Below are positions 18,908-27,325 of a stretch of 64,000 bases of DNA, one piece after another. The stretch comes from Pirellulales bacterium (lineage in GTDB: Bacteria; Planctomycetota; Planctomycetia; Pirellulales; Lacipirellulaceae), in contig JAHBXQ010000001.1 in NCBI GenBank assembly GCA_019636345.1, positions 897,985 through 961,984 of the forward strand, written 5' to 3'. Below the pieces are notes generated by a model, which saw only the letters and a program-made list of their open reading frames with translations, was not told the DNA's origin and did no database searches. Position 1 is the stretch's first letter. Every line of letters begins with the position of its first letter. The translations under genes were made by a program, and so were the position numbers.

Positions 18908-19380
18908 TGCCGAGCCTCCGGTTCACGAGACGAAAACCACAAGATGAAGAACAGATGAAGTCGCGTGGACAAGCAGCGCAAAAAGAGCCAAAAAAGGCTC
19001 GCCGTGCGCTTCTCATTGTAGCAGCCGTGCAAATGCACCACAAACGGCGGGGGACGGCGATAGTAATACCATTTGCGCCCTTGGAAGGGTGGCTGGGGTC
19101 GCAGCGCAGCGGAGCCCCCAGGGAATCCGCTGGGGGCTCACTTCGTTCGACCCCAGCCATCCATCACTTTGGCATACGGCATCACTACCGGGACGTCTGA
19201 TCAGGCGATGCCGGGTCGTCGTCTGGAGTCGAGCGGGTAGAGCAGGAGGGAGCCCCGCGTCAATCGCGAAGAATCGTCCCCGCGCGCAAATTCGCTCACT
19301 CCGCCGCGATGTTCGCAAACCCCCTGCGGCAGTGCACCCTTCGCGTTTCTGGCGGTTCAGGAGCGAGGCCGATCGTCGCG
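18908..19380. other. Intergenic region carrying one palindromic repeat
   Basis: Between the lamin-tail PEP-CTERM gene and the MsbA-like gene. Apart from the repeat at 19074-19158 I see no gene or clear promoter; short open frames here are by-products of the repeat and of high GC content. Confidence 0.5.
19074..19158 (+). repeat. Dispersed palindromic (REP-like) repeat, copy 1
   Basis: About 85 bases nearly identical to 28686-28771. It folds as a double hairpin: outer stem GGCTGGGGTCG (19091-19101) with CGACCCCAGCC (19148-19158), inner stem GAGCCCCCAG with CTGGGGGCTC around a loop of about eight bases, and a small internal loop between. Both copies are intergenic. Spurious translation gives peptides such as 'AGVERSEPP'. 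Confidence 0.85.
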
Positions 19381-21378
19381 CTACGATCCCAGCTCTGCGA
19401 AATCGCTCGCCATCGCGTCGCGCTGCCGGGCGACCATGTCGGCGTACGCCCCGCCGCGGGCCAGCAGATCCGTGTGGGACCCTTGCTCGACGACCCGGCC
19501 CGCGTCGAACACCAGGATGAGGTCCGCCGCCGCGACCGTGCTCAGCCGATGGGCGATGACGAACGTGGTGCGGGTGTGCATCAACTCGTCCAGCGACTGT
19601 TGGATGAGCTGCTCGCTGGCCGTGTCGAGATTGCTGGTCGCCTCGTCGAGGATCAGGATCTGCGGATCGGCGAGCAAGGCCCGCGCGATCGACAGCCGCT
19701 GGGCTTGTCCGCCGCTCAACCGGACGCCCCGCTCGCCGATCACGGCGTCGTATCCGTCGGCCAACTCGGCGATGAATTCGTGGGCGTTCGCCCGTACGGC
19801 CGCCTCGACCACCTCGTCGAGCGTCGCCCGGGGACGACCGTAGGCGATGTTCTCGCGGATCGAGCCGTCGAACAAGAACGTGTCCTGCTGAACGACGCCT
19901 AGCAGTTGTCGGTACGACGCCAGTCGCAGATCGCGCACATCGACGCCGTTGAGCAGGATTCGTCCCGAGGTCGGGTCGTGAAACCGGGCGATGAGATCGG
20001 TGACGGTCGTCTTGCCGGCCCCGCTCCGTCCGACCAGGGCGACGACGCTTCCCCCCGGGACCGTGAGATTGAGATCGCGCACGACCGGCGAGCCTGGCTC
20101 GTACTCGAAATCGACGTGTTCGAAGCGGAGTTCTTCGACCCGCCGCGGGGCGGGGAGCGCGTCAGGGCGATCGGGCTTCTCGGCCGGCGATTCGAGGACC
20201 TCGAACACCCGCTCCATCCCCGCGAGCGAGCGCTGCATTTCGCTGAACGAGTTGACGATTTGCCACACCGGCTCCAGCAGCAGCATCGTGTACCACTGAA
20301 AGGCCCAGATGTCGCCGATCGTCGCGTCGCCGGCGATCATCATCCAGCCCCCCATCCACACGATCACCACGTTCATGCCCGCCAGCAGCAGCCCCCAGCA
20401 CGACCACAACGCCAACTCGCGCCGGTGGGCGAACATCTCCTTGCGGGCGATCGTGTGCCGACCGGCGAGATAGCCGGCCTTCTCGCGCACTTCCCGCTGG
20501 AACGACCGGACCACGCGGATCCCGCCGAACGTTTCGCTCACCCGGGCGTCGATCGCCGCGTTTTCCTTGCGCATCGAGCGGTAGATCGGCCGCACCCGTC
20601 CGGCGATGATCGTGCTCAGGATCACCGCCGGCGGCAGGATGCAGATGGCCGTCAGCGCCAGCCGCCAATTGATCGCCAGCAGAATCCCCACGGCCACGGT
20701 CAGCCGCAACAACGACACCGCGGGCGAGATGATCGCCAACTGCAACAGCCCCGAAGTGCGGTCGATGTCGCCGGTCAAGCGGCTGATGATGCCGCCGGTC
20801 TTCATGGTCGTTATCTGCTCGAGCGGCAACCGCAACAGCCGCTCGTACAACGCTCGGCGGAGCGACTGAACGACCCGTACGTTGAGCAGTCGCTGGCGCA
20901 TGTTCCGCGTCGCTTCGACCCCTTTGGCCAGGACGATGAACGCCAGGAACCCGCCCCCCAGCATGGTCAGCAGGCGGTATTTGTCATCGCGCGGCAGGTC
21001 GTCGCGAGTCAGCACCCCGTCGACGATCTGCCGCATGAACAGCGGCTGAGCCATGTCGAGCACGGCGACCGCCACTGCCAAACCGGTCAATAACGCCGCG
21101 TCGCGACGATGGGGGCGCAGCCACGCGGCGTACTGCCGCATGTAGCGCCGCCGCTCGGGCCGCTCGGCCCGGTCGCTGCTGTCGCCGGAGGGGCCGTACT
21201 CCTCGGCGGCGAATTGCTCGGTCCGCTTCTCGCGGTAGGCTTGGCGAAAGCGTTCGAACCGGCGACGGGAAGACTGGTGGTGATACAACGCGAAGGGCCC
21301 AAAGCAAGCATCCAAGCCGTGCGGCCCGCGGACGACGCATGCCGCGGAACAACGATACAGTGTTGCAGTCGCAACCAC
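19381..21378 (-). CDS. ABC exporter with fused membrane and ATPase domains (MsbA-like)
   Basis: Up to 665 residues, the layout of a homodimeric type IV ABC exporter for lipids or drugs. A six-helix membrane domain (about 88-390) is followed by the ATPase (about 415-650): Walker A GRSGAGKTT, Q-loop VVQQDTFLF, signature LSGGQAQRLS, Walker B ILILDEATSNLD and switch IAHRLSTV. The GTG at 21378 is the outermost start; TTG codons at 21315 and 21288 are also possible because the first 30 residues do not look conserved. A single gene, followed by the palindromic repeat. Substrate not predictable; an MsbA-like lipid flippase or multidrug exporter are both possible. Confidence 0.93.
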   Translation of the reverse strand: MVATATLYRCSAACVVRGPHGLDACFGPFALYHHQSSRRRFERFRQAYREKRTEQFAAEEYGPSGDSSDRAERPERRRYMRQYAAWLRPHRRDAALLTGLAVAVAVLDMAQPLFMRQIVDGVLTRDDLPRDDKYRLLTMLGGGFLAFIVLAKGVEATRNMRQRLLNVRVVQSLRRALYERLLRLPLEQITTMKTGGIISRLTGDIDRTSGLLQLAIISPAVSLLRLTVAVGILLAINWRLALTAICILPPAVILSTIIAGRVRPIYRSMRKENAAIDARVSETFGGIRVVRSFQREVREKAGYLAGRHTIARKEMFAHRRELALWSCWGLLLAGMNVVIVWMGGWMMIAGDATIGDIWAFQWYTMLLLEPVWQIVNSFSEMQRSLAGMERVFEVLESPAEKPDRPDALPAPRRVEELRFEHVDFEYEPGSPVVRDLNLTVPGGSVVALVGRSGAGKTTVTDLIARFHDPTSGRILLNGVDVRDLRLASYRQLLGVVQQDTFLFDGSIRENIAYGRPRATLDEVVEAAVRANAHEFIAELADGYDAVIGERGVRLSGGQAQRLSIARALLADPQILILDEATSNLDTASEQLIQQSLDELMHTRTTFVIAHRLSTVAAADLILVFDAGRVVEQGSHTDLLARGGAYADMVARQRDAMASDFAELGS

Positions 21379-21666
21379 GCGGACAAGAGCGCCGACGGAG
21401 AAGCTCCTGCAGGCCGGAATCGTCCCGGATCCCGCAGACGAGGATCGCCCCGCGCTGGCCGTCTGTCCTCCCCTGCCCGGGCAGCGTATAACCTAGTGCT
21501 TTGTCGGCTCGACGATTTCGGGCTGGCGAGGCGCAACCTGTTGACGGAGAGAGACGTTGCGTCGTCGCCAACCCGAAATCTAGCCTGTCTCAAAGCGCGA
21601 GATTGCGCCGGAAGACCTCGTTCCAGCCAGGGGGGCAGGACGAGGCGTCGCAATGACGAATGACAA

Positions 21667-21740
21667 GCGCCCGTAGCTCAGCCGGATAGAGCAGCGGATT
21701 TCTAATCCGCCGGTCGGAGGTTCGAGTCCTCCCGGGCGTG
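21667..21740 (+). tRNA. tRNA-Arg (TCT)
   Basis: A complete cloverleaf: acceptor GCGCCCG/CGGGCGT (terminal G-U pair), D stem GCTC/GAGC, anticodon stem GCGGA/TCCGC around loop TTTCTAA (anticodon TCT, reading AGA/AGG), T arm GGAGG-TTCGAGT-CCTCC, discriminator G. CCA is not encoded. Confidence 0.96.
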
Positions 21741-21783
21741 CTGGCCGGCTGCGGCCAACCCGGCGCTCTTCGCTCGCTCGCCG

Positions 21784-24165
21784 TTAGCGTATCATCGTTC
21801 GCAACGGATTCGCCCTCGGCGGCGTGGCGACCCGGACGCCCTCGCGCAAGGCGTCGGCGACGTCCTCGGCCGGATCCGGCGTGGTGGGCGTCGTCGGAGT
21901 CGTCGCTTGGCTCACTGCCGAGGAGTCCGGCTGCGCGGGGGCGTTGCGGAGCAGAATCGAACGGGTCGCGGGGTTGCGCACCCAGGGCGCCGACGCGGAT
22001 TGAGTGCCGTGTGGCGCCGCTGCGACGACCGAATCGATCTCCGTCGGGCCAGCATTGGCCGCTAGCGCGCTGGGTTCGGCTGCCGCTTCGTCTGGCGCCG
22101 TCGAGGGCATCTCGACGTCGACAAGTTGCTTGGATGGTCGCGGCGCGGCGCCGATGGCGCCGCGGCTCCCGGCAAGTTGTTTAGGACCAGCGGCGTGCAG
22201 AACGCGGGTCCGCTCGGCCAGCAAGGTCCATGGACCCGACATCGCGCTCGCCTGTCGTCGGGCTGCGTCGAGCCAATACTGCCGTCCCGCGGCGATAGTC
22301 GAGACGATCGCCCAGGGCGATTGACCAAGCTGCGGCCGAAGCCGCCCGCGGGCGAGGGCTTTGGCTTGCGTCGTCAGATTGGCCAGATCGAGATTCCACA
22401 ATCGCACGATCCCGTCGGCGCCAGCGGCGGTCAGCCAACGACCGTCGGGGGTGAAGCAGATCGCCGAGACGGCGCCTTCGTTCCCGTTGACGGTGACGGG
22501 CGACTCAGTCGAGGTCGACAGATCCCACAAGCGGATCGTGCCTGTCGCGTCGGCGACGGCCAGCCAATCGCCGTTGCCGCTCATGGCGGCTGCAGAGACC
22601 GTGGTTCCGCCGGCGAGGATCCCCTGCACTGCCGGCTGTTCGCCGGCGGCGAGCGACCACAACCGCACTCGGCCGTCGGTCCCCGCGGCGGCGAGCCGTC
22701 GGCTGTCGACGCTGGCGGCCAAGGCCCGGACGGTCGCTTGGTCCTCGCCCAGCGCGAGCGGGGTCGACAGATCCGCGGAGCTCAGATCCCACGCGCACAC
22801 CCCGCCGCGATCTCCCGCGGTCGCTTGGCCGCAGGCGATAAGCCAGCGATTGTCAGCCGTAAACAGCGCGTGCGTCGCGGCGCCGTGGCCGCTTTGCAGC
22901 GAGAGCGAAGTGCTGCCCGGTGCGCGTTGGTTGAGATCCCACAGGCGCGTCGTCTCGTCGACGCACATTGCCAGCCAGCGGTTGTCGGGGCTGATTGCGA
23001 CCGCCTGGATTCGCCCGCCATGGCCGCGCAGGTCGAGCGACTTCGGTTTCTTGACTCCCTCTTGCAGATCCCACAGGCGAGCCGAGTCGGGCTGCTCCCC
23101 GGTTCCGGCGTAGACCGCCGCCAGCCAGCGGCCGTTGGGGCTCGTCACGACTTCGCGGACCCCGGCGGCGAGCCCAGGCAACACGATCGGTTCCGAGCGC
23201 GGGCTGCCGGGGCTCCACAAGCAGACGCACGAGTCGAGCCCCCCCGAGGCCAGCCAGCGCCCGTCGCAGCTAAAGGCAAGGACGCTCACTTCGGCTTGAT
23301 GTTGCCCCAGGATGATCGAGAACGCGCCGGGGCTCGCGCCGGTGACGTCCCACAGGCGAACAGTGCGGTCGGCGCCCCCTGTGGCGAGCCAGCGATTGTC
23401 GGGGCTCACGGCGAGCGCCCGCACGGCGCCCTCATGCCCGCAGAGCAGGCAGCCGTCGAATTCCCGCGCGGGGCGACACTGCTGCAGCGCGTCGCGCAGG
23501 CTCTGGTGGGCTTCCACGACCGCCGGTTCGCCGTGGCGGGTCGTCGCCTCGACTGCCTCGACTGCCAAGTGGAGCGACCGCCACGGCTCGGACGGCAGGA
23601 GCTCGGAAGCCTGCATCGCCATGTACTTGGCCGATACGAGTCGAACCTCGCGTTCGGCGGCGGCGCGGGCTTCTGTCTCTTTCGCCGCGTGGGCTGCCAG
23701 CGATTCGAGCTCGTCATGCGCGTCGGCTCCGGCCGGCCGGCTCGCCGTGGCCGGGGGTATGGCGTTTCGACCGCCGAACCAAGCGAATCCGCCGACGACC
23801 AGCACGCCGGCCAGCGCCGCGGCGACCGCTGTCGTCCACCCGCTCAGCGCTTCGTTGTGCGGAGCTGAGCTCGCGAGTGCCAGCGAGGCTTCGGCGCGTT
23901 GCGCCCGAGCGGAGCGGGGGGACTGCTCCAACCAAGCCAGCGGGTTTTCCGCGACCGGTTCCTCGACGATCGGCGCCGGCGGCGGGGGGGGCGCCGACAC
24001 GGTGCAACTCAGTCCGCACGACGAGCAAACGACCGCCTGCGGCTCATGCGACTCGACGACTTCGATCGCCGCCCGGCATAACGGGCACGGCGCCGACGCC
24101 AACCGGACCGCAGCCGCATCGCCTGCGGCGGAGTTCTCGTCCAAGCCGGACATGCTTGAATCCAT
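21784..24165 (-). CDS. Membrane-anchored WD40 repeat protein with N-terminal zinc ribbon
   Basis: 793 residues. An N-terminal zinc-ribbon-like motif (CPLC at about 26-29 and CSSCGLSC at about 48-55) is followed by a proline-rich stretch, one membrane segment (AAALAGVLVVGGFAWF), a charged helical region, and at least eight WD40 blades (for example DNRWLATGGADRTVRLWD and DGRWLTAAGADGIVRLW). The C-terminal 190 residues are low-complexity and Pro/Ala/Thr-rich. The ATG at 24165 is preferred because upstream sequence is Arg-rich and unlike the family. Planctomycete WD40 proteins of this shape often resemble the C-terminal halves of WD40-kinases; here the kinase domain is absent. Probably a scaffold; partner unknown. 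Confidence 0.83.
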   Translation of the reverse strand: MDSSMSGLDENSAAGDAAAVRLASAPCPLCRAAIEVVESHEPQAVVCSSCGLSCTVSAPPPPPAPIVEEPVAENPLAWLEQSPRSARAQRAEASLALASSAPHNEALSGWTTAVAAALAGVLVVGGFAWFGGRNAIPPATASRPAGADAHDELESLAAHAAKETEARAAAEREVRLVSAKYMAMQASELLPSEPWRSLHLAVEAVEATTRHGEPAVVEAHQSLRDALQQCRPAREFDGCLLCGHEGAVRALAVSPDNRWLATGGADRTVRLWDVTGASPGAFSIILGQHQAEVSVLAFSCDGRWLASGGLDSCVCLWSPGSPRSEPIVLPGLAAGVREVVTSPNGRWLAAVYAGTGEQPDSARLWDLQEGVKKPKSLDLRGHGGRIQAVAISPDNRWLAMCVDETTRLWDLNQRAPGSTSLSLQSGHGAATHALFTADNRWLIACGQATAGDRGGVCAWDLSSADLSTPLALGEDQATVRALAASVDSRRLAAAGTDGRVRLWSLAAGEQPAVQGILAGGTTVSAAAMSGNGDWLAVADATGTIRLWDLSTSTESPVTVNGNEGAVSAICFTPDGRWLTAAGADGIVRLWNLDLANLTTQAKALARGRLRPQLGQSPWAIVSTIAAGRQYWLDAARRQASAMSGPWTLLAERTRVLHAAGPKQLAGSRGAIGAAPRPSKQLVDVEMPSTAPDEAAAEPSALAANAGPTEIDSVVAAAPHGTQSASAPWVRNPATRSILLRNAPAQPDSSAVSQATTPTTPTTPDPAEDVADALREGVRVATPPRANPLRTMIR

Positions 24166-24565
24166 GGCGGACCCCGGTGGGACGGGTCGAAGCGGGGGAC
24201 GGCGGCGCTCGACGCACGCTACAAACGGCACGATCGCGCTCGTAGGGTTGATCGGCCCGTTATTGCCGGAGTCCTCCCCAAATTGCGTGGCGCCGGCACA
24301 ACCGGCGCGTTCGTTGCGTCCGCTACGACTGGCCGGTCGTCGCGGCAAACCGTGGACGGCGACCTTGCCGAGCTTGTGCCGGCAGGCAGTCTTGAAGCGC
24401 CCCGTCAGAAGCCGCGCAAGCGCAGCGTCGAAGGCCCGTCGAGCCCCGACCGCGCACAGCGATGGGCTCTCGGGCCATGGGACTGCGACGGCGCGCACGC
24501 TTGCGCACGCCGGGGCGGTTGGACCGCGGGAGGCTCAGGCGCGCCGCCGTCTCAGAGCGAGTCGG
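24166..24565. other. Intergenic region, nothing recognised
   Basis: About 400 bases between the WD40 gene and the small gene ending at 24566. I found no convincing gene, hairpin or promoter. Confidence 0.4.
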
Positions 24566-24943
24566 CTAGGCGCTCCGCCGCATCGGCAGGATCCGCTCGT
24601 CTTTCCCGCGCATCCGCTCGGCGACTTCACTCCGCTTGCCGCCGGCGACCTTGGACGTTTGCAACGCCTCGATCAACTCCGGCAAGGTCAGCGAACGATT
24701 GTCGATCTCCAGCGGGGCTTCGCCCTCGGGATCGCAGAACACGTCGATGCTGCCGTCGGTGAGCCGCAGCTCGTCCAACTCGCGGAGCAGGCCGTCGACG
24801 ACCGCCTGACGAACCAAGTGGCCGCGGGTCGCCTGGGTCTCGGCCCCGGCGGCGCCGAGCGCATCGAGCGCCCGCTTCGCGAGCGCCGGCAAGTATTCCG
24901 TGGGGATCTCGATCGAACGCGGGACGTAGATTTTCAGTTGCAT
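24566..24943 (-). CDS. Conserved-looking small protein of unknown function
   Basis: 125 residues, not recognised. It starts at ATG 24943 with GAGGG seven bases upstream, supporting translation. The sequence opens with MQLKIYVPRSIEIPTEYL and is mostly helical and acidic in the middle (LLRELDELRLTDGSIDVFCDPEG), with a basic C-terminus. No signal peptide, membrane segment or cysteine motif. It lies downstream of the kinase at 25227-26312 on the same strand, 283 bases away. Coding use (strong G/C third positions) fits a real gene. Confidence 0.65.
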   Translation of the reverse strand: MQLKIYVPRSIEIPTEYLPALAKRALDALGAAGAETQATRGHLVRQAVVDGLLRELDELRLTDGSIDVFCDPEGEAPLEIDNRSLTLPELIEALQTSKVAGGKRSEVAERMRGKDERILPMRRSA

Positions 24944-25226
24944 GGCTACCCTCTGCGAATGCGGGAGTCGGGGGTTCGGCGGGGCTGGGACCGGGCCGTC
25001 GGGGCAGATCGAGTCGCGTCCGCCTGCCGACTGCGGGGTCGGGGCTCGCAAGTCCTCGAAGCTGGCGCGTTCGCGCGACGCCCGGCAACGGCAGTGCGGG
25101 CATCCTCATGCGTTATCGACCCGCACGCAGGGAGCGACTGCAGCGAAAATGACTGATTCGCGGGTTGTCCTCGTTGTGCAGGCGCCGCTGGCAAACGTCG
25201 CGAACGCCTCGCCGTCCCTGGCCGCT

Positions 25227-26312
25227 TCAGCATGCCGCGGCGTCGGTCGCCTGCAGGTCCCACCAATCGGCAGGGGGGGCCTCGAGGGGCGAGCGAACCC
25301 AAGGCGGCGCCGTTCGCTCGAAGTTCACCAGCAGGTCGAGACGACACTCCCGCAGTTCTTGCCGCAATTCGTCCATCGTCTGGTGTCGGTCGGCCGGGGA
25401 TCTGGCAAGCGCACGCAAGCTGGCGGCCTCCAACTCGCGCGAGATCCCTCGCTCGGGCGCCGCCAGGCGGGGGGGGACGGGATCCTGCTGGAGGATGTTC
25501 CTCATGATCTCCGCCACCGACCTCCCCCGAACCGCGGGGCGCAGCGTCAGGCATTCGTACAACACGGCGCCCAGGGCGTAGACGTCGGTCCTCGGGTCGA
25601 CCTTCATGTTCAATGCCTGTTCGGGCGACATGTACAGCGGCGAGCCGCGGCGAAGGGGTCGCTCCGTCCGTGCCGACGCGGTCGGCGAATCCTTGGCCGA
25701 CTCCACCTCCCCGGGCACCTGGGCGATGCCCCAGTCGACGAGATGGAGGCTGTCGTCCCTGCCGATCAGCAGGTTTTCCGGCTTGACGTCGCAGTGGACG
25801 ACCCCGCGGTCATGGGCGTGGGCCAAGGCGTCGGCCGCAGCGACAATTAGCCCGAGGAGTCGCTCCAGCGGCCACTGGCCTTGCGCACGTGACCGTTGAT
25901 CCGTGCTGGTCAACTCAGTCGATCTTAGCTGGGTCCGCAGCATGTCGAGAATCTTGCGCAGCGTCGGGCCAGGAATGATCGGCATCGTAAAGAAAGGCTG
26001 CCCGCGGCCGTTGCGGCCCAGGTCGAGCAGCGGGGGGATCCCCGCGTGGTCCAGCCCGGCGAGGATGCGCGCCTCGCGAATCAAGAGCCGCTGCTCTTCG
26101 GCGTCGCCCGCCAAACGAGCGTGCAGACTCTTGGACGCGACCCGTCGACCGGTGAAGTCGTCGCGGCATTCCCAAACCTCGGCCTTCGCCCCGGAGCCGA
26201 GCAGCCGAAAATCGCGATACCGCTCGACGAGCGGAAAGGGCTGAGCCGGAAGCGGCGCTTCCAGGGCGCAGTACGTCGGCAAGGTCGGCGCGGCGACAGA
26301 GACGGATCGCAT
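25227..26312 (-). CDS. Serine/threonine protein kinase, soluble, atypical catalytic loop
   Basis: 361 residues consisting almost only of a kinase domain (about 32-325). Seen: loop LGSGAKAEVWEC, ASK with Lys 61, Glu 80 in the C helix, catalytic loop HCDVKPENLL with Cys 174 replacing the usual Arg of HRD, DWG (193-195) replacing DFG, GSPLYMSPEQAL, and DVYALGAVLYECLT. The catalytic Asp 175 and the Asn remain, so activity is plausible, but as a non-RD kinase it would not depend on activation-loop phosphorylation in the usual way. No membrane segment is seen. A 30-residue insert rich in Arg/Ser/Thr lies between the N- and C-lobe motifs (about 127-150). Confidence 0.9.
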   Translation of the reverse strand: MRSVSVAAPTLPTYCALEAPLPAQPFPLVERYRDFRLLGSGAKAEVWECRDDFTGRRVASKSLHARLAGDAEEQRLLIREARILAGLDHAGIPPLLDLGRNGRGQPFFTMPIIPGPTLRKILDMLRTQLRSTELTSTDQRSRAQGQWPLERLLGLIVAAADALAHAHDRGVVHCDVKPENLLIGRDDSLHLVDWGIAQVPGEVESAKDSPTASARTERPLRRGSPLYMSPEQALNMKVDPRTDVYALGAVLYECLTLRPAVRGRSVAEIMRNILQQDPVPPRLAAPERGISRELEAASLRALARSPADRHQTMDELRQELRECRLDLLVNFERTAPPWVRSPLEAPPADWWDLQATDAAAC

Positions 26313-26656
26313 GGGACTCGCCGGGCCGGGCTGAGGGGGCGAATTTCCTCCGAGTTCACAACCCTAGCTCGGCCGCGGCCGAAATCCGTCGGGCAGCTCC
26401 GCCCTTGGCGATTGGGGGGCGGCCCCGCTCGCTTAGCGTACCGATTGTGCAACGAGAGCCGATTTTGTGGGCAGCGAACCCGCTTCCGCCCGCCTGCGAT
26501 CCGGCATGGAGCGGGCGGACGCCGCATCCGAACCGCAATGCCGCCGCGAACACGGGGGGATTGCGAGCCGTGCCCGAGTTGCCAGCCAATTGGCCTGCGA
26601 TTTGCGATCTCACAACGGACCGTTGTAGGCGGCGTTGATGTCAGGAGCTTGGGAAG
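26313..26656. other. Intergenic region with a 15-bp palindrome
   Basis: No gene recognised. A perfect inverted repeat ACAACGG-A-CCGTTGT lies at 26612-26626, some 30 bases before the next start codon, in a position suited to an operator or a 5'-UTR hairpin for the gene at 26657. Confidence 0.4.
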
Positions 26657-27325
26657 ATGGTTTCGATTGGGATGGGTGCGGCGCTCGTCGCCGGGTGGCG
26701 ATGGCTGACGTCAGCCGTGAGTGCGGCAAGATCGTGGCGACGGTTGGCGGTTGCCTACGCCGGTTCGCTGAGGCATGCGGCAAGGGCCGCTTGCTTTGGC
26801 CTGATCGCTGTTGCGGGGCCGTTCGCTTGCTCCGCGCCTCCGGACGGGGATTTCCTGAGCAGCAACCCTGTCGCTGCCGGCTCAACCCTGGCCGGCAGCC
26901 TTGGAATGACAGCGGGAGTCCAGTTTCCCGGCAGTTCGGGGGCGATCATCGTCGCCGCGAAGTCGTCGCGGCCGTCATTGCCTGCGCAGGCTGCCGAATT
27001 CACGACGCAATGGCATCTCGCCGCGGCCTTGACCGCCGGGAGGGAGGGGAGCGTTCTCCCGCCGACACGTCGCGGCGCCGACCGCGCTGGGGCGCCGCTG
27101 AAGCTCTCTCCTGACCAAAGCAACTGGCCTGCCGAATCTGCTAGAGTCGATTTCGGCGTGGTCCACGCCATGTCGTTGGCGGTCGATGCAGCGGTTCCTG
27201 TCGTCGGCTCGTTGCCGGCAACTCCGGCCGCTGAGGCGGGTCGCGGGCTCGATCGGTTCGGCACGCCTGCTTCCCCAGCCCCGGTGATTCCCGTCGTGGT
27301 CTCGGGATTATCCCTCGCGCCATAG
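26657..27325 (+). CDS. Hypothetical protein with N-terminal hydrophobic segment
   Basis: 222 residues, not recognised. ATG 26657 has GGAG about nine bases upstream. A hydrophobic segment at about 43-60 (AACFGLIAVAGPFACSA) could be a late signal peptide or anchor; the rest is Ala/Pro/Ser-rich without motifs. Its end overlaps the convergent LarA-like gene by 18 bases. Composition is plausible for coding, but low complexity leaves real doubt that it is expressed. Confidence 0.45.
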   Translation: MVSIGMGAALVAGWRWLTSAVSAARSWRRLAVAYAGSLRHAARAACFGLIAVAGPFACSAPPDGDFLSSNPVAAGSTLAGSLGMTAGVQFPGSSGAIIVAAKSSRPSLPAQAAEFTTQWHLAAALTAGREGSVLPPTRRGADRAGAPLKLSPDQSNWPAESARVDFGVVHAMSLAVDAAVPVVGSLPATPAAEAGRGLDRFGTPASPAPVIPVVVSGLSLAP

